Source: a bacterium (GTDB taxonomy: Bacteria > Patescibacteriota > Microgenomatia > JAADGY01). Taken from it: a DNA stretch of 5,536 nt. Of this stretch, positions 1-5,536 are shown piece by piece; position 1 is the stretch's first letter; each line of letters opens with the position of its first letter. The notes below the pieces were generated by a model. That model worked only from the letters and a program-made list of their open reading frames with translations, had not been told where the DNA came from and ran no database searches. The translations under genes and the position numbers were made by a program. Where the stretch lies: NCBI GenBank assembly GCA_013152165.1, contig JAADGY010000100.1:1-5536 (forward strand), written 5' to 3'.

Positions 1-1838
1 TTTGAAAAGCTCAAATAACTAAAAAAAACAAAGATAATGATAAAGGTAGAATGTTTAATAAGTGCAGGCAAAAAACTTATCGATTTTAAAATCAAGATCC
101 AGGTGATGAAAAAGAGCATGATACCAGGATACAAAAGATAATAGTCAACGGTTTTGGTTAAAACAAGAGGCAATCCGATCAATAAAACCAAAGACAAAAA
201 AGTGGCAGCTAAGTAGTATCTAGCCTTATGTTTCCTGATAAGATAGGCCAAGCTTAAAAGTCCGATGATGGCAATAACAAAACCGGCCGAGATTGGTATG
301 TCAAGGCCTTTGAAGTAGTTGTTTTTTAAACTCACCCAGATGAATTGAGTTGGGGTTGCCTGCAGGTAATCACCCCGGTTTTGTTGGTCGGTTACTATCG
401 ACAACAACCCTCTTAAATTATGGCCGTTGTGCTTAAGATCAAACAAAATCAACGGCAAAAGGCTGGCAATAACCAAACCAACACTTATCAAGCGATATCG
501 CAGGCTGGATTTAACCAAGAGATAAGATGCCATAATCAAAACAAATGGAATAATGGCCAGATATGACGGATGGGCTGAAACGCCGATAAAAAAACTTAAA
601 GACAGCCACGCCAAAGCCTTGTTATGTTGGTTTTGAAATATAAACCACAAGCTGGTTAAAAACAAAACCGCGCTTAATGTGAGCCAGTCAACCGGCCAAA
701 GGCCGTTGGAGTATTTGGAGACGGCAAATGCCATCATCAAAAGATAAGCCGGCAGTGGCTTTTTGAAAATAGTTTTAGCCAAGTAGTAAATGGCTATCAA
801 GGTAATGAAGTTGGAGGCAAAAGAAGTGGCAAACAAGCTTAAGGGCTTAAAGTTTAGTAGTTTAAAAATTATGGCATTTAGGTAGCTGTAATAAGGAGCA
901 ATGAAAAAGCCGCCGATGCTGGCTGGCATGCCGGTAAAGAAAAAGTTATGGCTTTGCCAGGCTTTGTAGGCTTGCCAGGCCAAATACTCCTGATCAGCGG
1001 CGAAGCCGGAAGTGTTCATGGTGATTTTTAGCTTTAGCCAAGCTAGGCCCAAACTTGCGAGACCGGCAGGTATGAAGTTGCCGAACCGAATAATTAAATC
1101 AATGATTTGTTTTTTGGTTTTACCAAAATAAATTGAGGCGCTTTGGTGAAGGAGTCTGTTAGTTTGCTGGTGGGAGCTTTCGCCGATGATGTGTTTGACT
1201 TTGATATTTGGCAGGTACCAAATGGGAAGGCCAAGGCGATTGAGTTTGCGGCAAAAATCGACATCTTCAAAATATAAAAAGTATTTTAGGCTTAAGCCTT
1301 TGGCTTTTTGCCAAGCTGATTTAGGAATAAGCATACAAGCGCCGACAGCGGCCGGCACTTTGATTGGTTTTTTGGTTTTGGGGACAAAAGGCAGGTAGCT
1401 TTGTTTTAAGCCGAAAACAAACTCTTTTATCGCCCCCCAAACAGATGGCAGAGGATAGATCGATGGCTGAATTTTGTTGCCGGTTGTGACAAGAGCGGGA
1501 ACTACAGCGCCAAGTTTTTGTTGTTTTTTAGCAAACTCCAGTAAGAATTGGATTTGTGAAGGAGTAATCAAAAGGTCTGGGTTTAAAAGCAATAGATATT
1601 TACCTTTGGCGGCTTTGGCGGCTTGATTGACGGCCTTGGCAAAGCCGCGGTTTTTTTTGTTAAAGATTATATTAAAGTTGGTTTGGGGTTGAAATTTTTT
1701 AAGTATGTCTTTGGTTTTTTGGTCGGAGTTGTTGTCGACGATAATAACCTGCCAGCTTTTAGGTATAGATGATAGCTTGGTAAGCAGTTTGTCTAAATAC
1801 TGACGATTATTGTAGGTAATAATAACGATTGAGATCAT
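1..1838 (-). CDS. GT2 glycosyltransferase fused to a GT-C-like membrane glycosyltransferase (3' end beyond the left edge)
   Basis: I translated this frame codon by codon from the ATG at 1838 to the left edge: 612 residues with no stop. Residues 1-240 are a GT2 domain of the WbbL/rhamnosyltransferase-like kind. It has VIITYNN near the N-terminus, VDNNS (34-38), NPD (86-88, the metal/NDP-sugar site), VGACMLIP (165-172), YFEDVDFC (189-196, with the likely catalytic acidic residues) and H216 with GES (219-221). From about 250 the protein is hydrophobic. A first membrane helix (about 254-272) leads into a loop carrying ADQE (281-284) and an APYYSYLNA segment (314-322). About ten further helices follow, with FDLKH at 466-470. 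This is GT-C architecture, with the acidic loop motif on the outer face. The GT2 half would sit in the cytosol. The start overlaps the previous stop by one base (TAATG). The best Shine-Dalgarno-like AAAGG lies 14 bases upstream, which is too far, so reinitiation is likely. By comparison with the neighbouring GT-C, a soluble tail of about 140 residues probably lies past the edge. Sugar and acceptor are unknown. Confidence 0.9.
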   Translation of the reverse strand, partial: MISIVIITYNNRQYLDKLLTKLSSIPKSWQVIIVDNNSDQKTKDILKKFQPQTNFNIIFNKKNRGFAKAVNQAAKAAKGKYLLLLNPDLLITPSQIQFLLEFAKKQQKLGAVVPALVTTGNKIQPSIYPLPSVWGAIKEFVFGLKQSYLPFVPKTKKPIKVPAAVGACMLIPKSAWQKAKGLSLKYFLYFEDVDFCRKLNRLGLPIWYLPNIKVKHIIGESSHQQTNRLLHQSASIYFGKTKKQIIDLIIRFGNFIPAGLASLGLAWLKLKITMNTSGFAADQEYLAWQAYKAWQSHNFFFTGMPASIGGFFIAPYYSYLNAIIFKLLNFKPLSLFATSFASNFITLIAIYYLAKTIFKKPLPAYLLMMAFAVSKYSNGLWPVDWLTLSAVLFLTSLWFIFQNQHNKALAWLSLSFFIGVSAHPSYLAIIPFVLIMASYLLVKSSLRYRLISVGLVIASLLPLILFDLKHNGHNLRGLLSIVTDQQNRGDYLQATPTQFIWVSLKNNYFKGLDIPISAGFVIAIIGLLSLAYLIRKHKARYYLAATFLSLVLLIGLPLVLTKTVDYYLLYPGIMLFFITWILILKSISFLPALIKHSTFIIIFVFFSYLSFS

Positions 1839-1840
1839 TA
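1836..1840 (-). promoter_or_regulatory. TAATG stop-start overlap (translational coupling)
   Basis: The minus strand reads TAATG: the TAA stop of the GT-C gene shares its last A with the ATG of the fused GT2::GT-C gene. There is no well-spaced Shine-Dalgarno motif before this ATG, so translation of the fused gene probably depends on ribosomes finishing the preceding gene. The overlap is seen directly; coupling is inferred. Confidence 0.6.
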
Positions 1841-3391
1841 TCTAAAGAATATACCTTTAATAAGAAATTGGTCTACAGGCTGTTTGATTTGGTTATCGGT
1901 TAGGCTGTAAAACTCAACCAAATAACCGTTGTCGTATGTTTGAATCTTATCCGGTTCTGTAGTGATTTTTAACTGACCGCGCCGCCAATAGATACCGTTA
2001 AGATAAGGCTTTTCCTTTGGAGGTGGAGCCACAACCAAAACTGTGGTTGGCAATTTGGTGTAGCTGGCAGCGATCTTATCAGGATACTCTTTTTGGGTAT
2101 AGGTCATGGCATATAAGGGGGAGTAGCCGTAAAGGTCGGGAGTGTAGACAAAATAGCCAAATTTATTAGGGGCCTTAGTATAAGCTCGCCTGGCTAATTG
2201 GTGTAAGAATCGCCAAGAACTGGTATCCTTGCCGGCGAAGCGATTAAACTCTTGATTTTGTTGCTGGATAAAACCAGCGTAGCCGATAACAAGAACTGCA
2301 ATCATTAGCCACCTTAGTTTTTTGAGAAAGTTTGTCTGCCATAAAATCAAACTAAAGACAATAATTGCAGCCGACTGGAATGGCCAGTAGTAATACTGCA
2401 TAATGCCGCCTTTGTAAGCTAGGGTCATAAGCCAATAACCAAAGTAAAAATAAAAGAAAAATTTGAAAAAAACGTCAAATTTAGACTTGGTTTTGTTTAG
2501 GATAAGATAAGCTATAAAAACCAAACTGGTTATAGAGGTTAGCCAAGTGGGGTAAGGCAGCAGATTCCAGCCGTATAAAAGCGCATCTTTAACTCTTTCT
2601 TTAATAAACGGCCAACCAAACCAACCGGTTTGTCCAGAACCATTGGTTAGATAGAAGATAACGGATCTGAGCTGGAGAAAATCATGCCGCAGATCGAAGG
2701 CGATGAAGGTGAATAAAGGAATGATAAGGACCAAGAATAAGCCAAGATGAGACAATTTATGTCTTTTTTTATAAAGGCTAAAATAGAGTGAGTAAGTCAA
2801 AGTTAAGATGATGATGGGGCCAGCAAAAGCCATTTGAAATTGGAAGATTAAACCTAGAATAAATAAAGCCAAGGCCAAGTTTAAACCTTCAGAGCTTTTA
2901 TGATACTTGGCTAAAAGATAAACAAAGATAGGGAATAAAGCCACGGCCCCGAAGGGGTTAAATAAGTTATGAGTATACTGGATGCCGATAATGGCGGTTA
3001 ACAAAGCAGCAAAGCCAGCGGTCAGTTTATGTCGGCTGAGCTTGAAGGTAACCAAAAAAATGACCAGAATATAAATAAAGTTGAGAATGACCCACCACCA
3101 GGCGACGATTACGGGATTGCCCTGCCCTATAACAAAAGCCGGCAAGTTAAGATAAAACCATAAGGGTCCATGAAACACCCCTTGTATTCCGCCGGAGCGC
3201 GGGCCGATTAAGGTTGGCCTTTTGGTTTTAACTATCTCATCAAGAACCAAAAAGTCCCTAGCTAGATCAGTGTGGAAATAAAGATCGTTGTTGATAACGT
3301 ATCGAGCCGATAAACCGACGAAAACCAAAATGATAAACCAAATAGCCAGCAATAGTTTGTGCTTAGAAAAAAAGTCTTTTAACGGCCCCAT
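1838..3391 (-). CDS. GT-C-like multi-pass membrane glycosyltransferase with C-terminal extracytoplasmic domain
   Basis: This is a 517-residue integral membrane protein with about eleven hydrophobic helices followed by a soluble tail of about 140 residues. After the first helix (about 13-30) a loop carries HTDLARD (40-46), IGPRSGG (62-68) and GVFHGPLWFYL (71-81). The Asp residues are the likely catalytic or donor-binding acids of a GT-C enzyme using a polyprenyl-phosphate sugar outside the membrane. FDLRH (232-236) follows a mid-protein helix and recurs in the fused neighbour downstream. The tail contains FGYFVYTPDLYGY and VVAPPP followed by IYWRRG, which I recall from similar Candidate Phyla Radiation proteins. 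I chose the ATG at 3391 over the in-frame TTG at 3397 because AAGG (3398-3401) stands six bases before the ATG and directly abuts the TTG. The start overlaps the upstream GT2 gene by 29 bases in another frame, and the TAA stop shares one base with the next ATG. The fold class is well supported; the substrate is not known. Confidence 0.88.
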   Translation of the reverse strand: MGPLKDFFSKHKLLLAIWFIILVFVGLSARYVINNDLYFHTDLARDFLVLDEIVKTKRPTLIGPRSGGIQGVFHGPLWFYLNLPAFVIGQGNPVIVAWWWVILNFIYILVIFLVTFKLSRHKLTAGFAALLTAIIGIQYTHNLFNPFGAVALFPIFVYLLAKYHKSSEGLNLALALFILGLIFQFQMAFAGPIIILTLTYSLYFSLYKKRHKLSHLGLFLVLIIPLFTFIAFDLRHDFLQLRSVIFYLTNGSGQTGWFGWPFIKERVKDALLYGWNLLPYPTWLTSITSLVFIAYLILNKTKSKFDVFFKFFFYFYFGYWLMTLAYKGGIMQYYYWPFQSAAIIVFSLILWQTNFLKKLRWLMIAVLVIGYAGFIQQQNQEFNRFAGKDTSSWRFLHQLARRAYTKAPNKFGYFVYTPDLYGYSPLYAMTYTQKEYPDKIAASYTKLPTTVLVVAPPPKEKPYLNGIYWRRGQLKITTEPDKIQTYDNGYLVEFYSLTDNQIKQPVDQFLIKGIFFR

Positions 3392-4163
3392 AGACAACCT
3401 TAGTATAACCTGGATGCTTCATGCACCTAGCAATCAAATATTTTATTATTTCCCTGCTTTTTGGCGTTTGCCAGAAATGGCGCAAAGTAAAGATAAGCCG
3501 GTTTCTTTCAATGATAAAGGTTTTGTATTTTTGGTTGTGTGATTGGCTGGTGGTTGATTCGTGTTGGTGGTCAACGATGATTTTGGGATGCCACCAGATT
3601 TGGTAGCCGGCTTGCTTGGCCCGCCAAGAGATATCAACATCTTCCCAATAAAACGGCTGGTAAATAGGATCAAAGCCGCCAAGCTTTAGCCAAATCGACC
3701 TGACAAAGGCGCTGCTGCCGCCGGAAGCATAAAGAGATTGGTGGGGCTTGGTTGATTTTGGCCCGACTTGGTGGCCAAACAGCCCGTCCCAGTCCGAAAC
3801 AGCATAGCTGTATTGGGGTTCATTAAAAGAAACGGCAAAGGCTTTTGGCTTGGCTTTGAAAAATCGATTAAGAACAGGTATGGGGTTGTTTTTAAGCAAA
3901 ACGTCACTGTTTAGCAAAGTGACAATATCGCTCTTGGTTTTTTTAAAGCCTTGGTTAACGCTTTTGATAAAACCTTGGTTTGTATGATGCCTGATAACAG
4001 TGATGTCTGGATAGGTTTGCTGAAGCCAAGTGGAGCTTTCATCTTTGGAACCATCATCAACGATGATGACCTCGTCCCATGGATATTTTAAATTACCGGG
4101 CAAGAATTTTTTAAGAAGATCAAGATTGTTGTAAACCGGGATTACAAGCGTGTGTTTAAACAT
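3363..4163 (-). CDS. Family 2 glycosyltransferase (GT-A fold)
   Basis: This 266-residue protein is a complete GT2 enzyme expected to move a sugar from a nucleotide donor to an acceptor at the cytoplasmic face. Motifs run in the usual order: TLVIPVYNN (5-13), VDDGS (35-39, nucleotide binding), NQGFIKSVNQG (62-72), NSD (85-87, the DXD-equivalent metal site), a GGSSAFV segment (148-154), WEDVD (173-177, the usual catalytic acidic region), H199, and ERNRL near residue 221. No long membrane helix is present; the basic, mildly hydrophobic C-terminus could lie on the membrane. It is closer to rhamnosyltransferase/WbbL-type GT2 than to dolichyl-phosphate-mannose synthases, because it has the WEDVD and downstream His pattern. 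The ATG at 4163 follows the preceding TAG by six bases. A weak TAGG, overlapping that stop, lies five bases upstream. Its 3' end overlaps the next GT-C gene by 29 bases. Donor and acceptor cannot be deduced. Confidence 0.93.
   Translation of the reverse strand: MFKHTLVIPVYNNLDLLKKFLPGNLKYPWDEVIIVDDGSKDESSTWLQQTYPDITVIRHHTNQGFIKSVNQGFKKTKSDIVTLLNSDVLLKNNPIPVLNRFFKAKPKAFAVSFNEPQYSYAVSDWDGLFGHQVGPKSTKPHQSLYASGGSSAFVRSIWLKLGGFDPIYQPFYWEDVDISWRAKQAGYQIWWHPKIIVDHQHESTTSQSHNQKYKTFIIERNRLIFTLRHFWQTPKSREIIKYLIARCMKHPGYTKVVYGAVKRLFF
3398..3401 (-). promoter_or_regulatory. Shine-Dalgarno-like site that decides the start of the 1838-3391 gene
   Basis: The minus strand reads AAGG here, six bases before the ATG at 3391. 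The same motif directly abuts the alternative TTG at 3397, which makes that start unlikely. The site lies within the coding sequence of the upstream GT2 gene, so ribosomes finishing that gene at 3363 pass through it. Confidence 0.5.
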
Positions 4164-4169
4164 ATAAGC

Positions 4170-5536
4170 CTATTTTAACCTAATTAAATACAAGGTAGGG
4201 TTGCCTGAATACCTAGCCTTGATAGCTTCTTGGACAGCCAGTGACCTATCACCTTTGCGATTGGTTAAGATAATATCATTTAAGCCGGGCTTGGCTTTAT
4301 TTAGGTCGATGATAGCCGGCTGCTTATCGGCAAAGTAGATTTGGGTATAAAAATTAACTTGAGGCTTATAATTTAAAAAGAGATCTTTATCAATAACCGG
4401 ATTTAGATTGTTGGCTTTTGCCGATCGGGACAGATTGGCCATGGCTGATTTTAAATTGTCGGTTGGCAGTTTGCTTCTTAAAAGTTGCGGGTAGGCGGTT
4501 TGGTAAAAGATAAAGAAATGGCCAAAATTAATCAAGGCTAAAACAATCACAAGGGCAGGAATAAAAATTGTTTTTCTCAGGCGGACAAGATAGGCAAAGC
4601 CATAGGTGATGATAAGCGAAAAAAATGGGATTAGAACTAACAGCCGGCTGGTACGGCCGATGGAGTTGGTCAAGGTTATTGGTAGAGGAAGCAGGATTAA
4701 GGAACTAATGATTAGGATTTTGATAGCTTGTGGTTTAATTTTGCCAAGGCCGATGATAAGAAGGGGTAAAAAAACCAAAAGCATCATGCCGTGGATTTGG
4801 GTTGAGTGAATCAAAAGCTTGTCAGAAGAGACAAATAAAACCGCCGGATTATAAACTGATAAATACTTGTAAACCGCTTGGAAAAAATCAACAGAGCTGG
4901 ATTGGCTGGCGTTTAAAACGGCCCCGGCGTATTTTATTTGCCAAAGGGGAATGAATGACAGGGGCAGACTAAAAGGAATAATGAATTTTAAGACGGTCTT
5001 AAAGTTTATTTTCCTATCAAGATAAAGAATATAGATAATCGAGGCTATTGCCAACGGCCAAACAAAAAGCTGCATACCCTTGTATGAATAAAAAGACAGG
5101 CCCAAAACCAAGCCGGCTAGGCTTAGATATCTTGGCTTTTGGTTTTTAAAATAGCTAACTAAAAGATAAAGCCAAAGAGCAATAAAAGGCAAAAGGGAAA
5201 CGTTTTCCAACCCTAAGCGCGAGTTTATGTAAACTCCCGGATTTAAAAGATAAAAGATAGTGCCGGCAAGCGATGTGTAGAAGCTAAATTTTAGTTTTTT
5301 AAGGGTAAGAAAAATAAAAAAGGCTGAGAGGAAAATAAATAGAAGCGAGGTTAGTTTGAACTTGAAGGTTGAAGGCCCAAAAAGCCTAAAGATTACTGCG
5401 TTGGCATAGATGTTAACCGGCTGTTTCCAGTCTGAGCCGTTTAAAGTCAAGGTGTAAACCGGCAAGAAGCGATGGTTTTGATCGTGCAGAGTTTTAGCAA
5501 TCAAAGCGGCGTTGTAGCCGATTGAAGCCTCATCAT
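4170..5536 (-). CDS. GT39/ArnT-like membrane glycosyltransferase (5' end beyond the right edge)
   Basis: The frame is open to the right edge, giving 454 complete codons before TAG. The true start is outside, and the first in-frame TTG (5504) is not the start because conserved sequence precedes it. Counting from the first full codon, the protein begins with DEASIGYNA, the Asp-Glu loop signature of PMT_2/ArnT-like GT-C enzymes. LPVY (24-27), DWKQP (35-39) and RLFG (50-53) follow, as expected for the first extracytoplasmic loop and second helix. NSRLGLE (104-110) and a YSYKGMQLF segment also fit this group. I count about ten membrane helices, then a soluble tail of roughly 100 residues beginning near AYPQLL. 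Such enzymes transfer a sugar from a polyprenyl-phosphate donor to a lipid or protein acceptor outside the membrane. Only about 50-60 residues, with the first helix, should be missing. The gene ends six bases before the GT2 start, consistent with an operon. The specific sugar is unknown. Confidence 0.9.
   Translation of the reverse strand, partial: DEASIGYNAALIAKTLHDQNHRFLPVYTLTLNGSDWKQPVNIYANAVIFRLFGPSTFKFKLTSLLFIFLSAFFIFLTLKKLKFSFYTSLAGTIFYLLNPGVYINSRLGLENVSLLPFIALWLYLLVSYFKNQKPRYLSLAGLVLGLSFYSYKGMQLFVWPLAIASIIYILYLDRKINFKTVLKFIIPFSLPLSFIPLWQIKYAGAVLNASQSSSVDFFQAVYKYLSVYNPAVLFVSSDKLLIHSTQIHGMMLLVFLPLLIIGLGKIKPQAIKILIISSLILLPLPITLTNSIGRTSRLLVLIPFFSLIITYGFAYLVRLRKTIFIPALVIVLALINFGHFFIFYQTAYPQLLRSKLPTDNLKSAMANLSRSAKANNLNPVIDKDLFLNYKPQVNFYTQIYFADKQPAIIDLNKAKPGLNDIILTNRKGDRSLAVQEAIKARYSGNPTLYLIRLK

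Noticed and set aside
1186..1398. Open frame on the plus strand, 70 codons
   Set aside because: It lies opposite the conserved GT2 domain of the fused gene, has no recognisable motif, and is a shadow of the real minus-strand frame.
1608..1625. Tandem 9-base repeat (GCCGCCAAA twice on the coding strand)
   Set aside because: It encodes Ala-Ala-Lys-Ala-Ala-Lys in a GT2 helix; two copies only, with no sign of an expanding repeat.
3288..3606. Two overlapping plus-strand open frames of 84 and 61 codons
   Set aside because: They run antisense to the GT2/GT-C junction, where both minus-strand genes have clear family motifs. No ribosome-binding or family evidence supports them.
3446..3907. Two short minus-strand frames inside the GT2 gene
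   Set aside because: They are alternative-frame readings of the GT2 coding sequence, low in complexity and without family signal.
4052..4068. Perfect 7-bp inverted repeat with a 3-base loop (CATCATC AAC GATGATG)
   Set aside because: It coincides exactly with the Ile-Ile-Val-Asp-Asp codons of the GT2 nucleotide-binding motif and has no T-run, so it is a by-product of coding, not a terminator or operator.
4606..4809. Plus-strand open frame of 67 codons
   Set aside because: It is antisense to membrane helices of the GT39-like gene; its composition is what the complement of hydrophobic codons yields.
1..5536. CRISPR array, RNA gene, mobile element, defence system or alternative genetic code
   Set aside because: No regular direct repeats, tRNA/rRNA-like segments, transposase or nuclease motifs were seen. 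Coding sequence fills the window apart from a 6-base gap, and genes end in TAA or TAG with no in-frame TGA.

Overview
This 5.5 kb window is almost wholly protein-coding, and every supported gene lies on the minus strand, so transcription runs from the right edge to the left edge. In transcription order there are four genes. (1) A multi-pass membrane glycosyltransferase of the GT-C/GT39 (ArnT/PMT-like) type, cut by the right edge (4170-5536). (2) A cytoplasmic-type family 2 glycosyltransferase, GT2 (3363-4163). (3) A second GT-C-like membrane glycosyltransferase with a large C-terminal soluble tail (1838-3391). (4) One long open frame from 1838 to the left edge that reads as a GT2 catalytic domain fused in frame to a third GT-C-like membrane domain. 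Junctions are tight: a 6-base gap, a 29-base overlap and a 1-base TAATG overlap. This points to one polycistronic unit with coupled translation. There is no non-coding stretch large enough for a promoter, terminator, RNA gene or repeat array.

Functionally this is part of a surface-glycan or glycosylation locus. GT2 enzymes normally use nucleotide sugars on the cytoplasmic face. GT-C enzymes normally use polyprenyl-phosphate sugars on the outer face of the membrane. The order GT-C, GT2, GT-C, GT2::GT-C suggests paired inner-face and outer-face steps. Sugar, donor and acceptor cannot be read from the sequence.

The organism is most likely an uncultured bacterium of the Candidate Phyla Radiation (Patescibacteria, perhaps Microgenomates/Katanobacteria-like). 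The reasons are the AT-leaning, lysine/isoleucine/asparagine-rich proteins, the very compact overlapping genes, and GT-C proteins whose motifs resemble families I remember as common in such genomes. This assignment is inference from memory, not a search result. The three visible stops are TAA, TAA and TAG, and no in-frame TGA occurs, so the standard code fits.

The feature most worth attention is the fused gene at 1-1838. It has neither a stop nor an end inside the window and so is easily missed, yet it fills the left third of the sequence.
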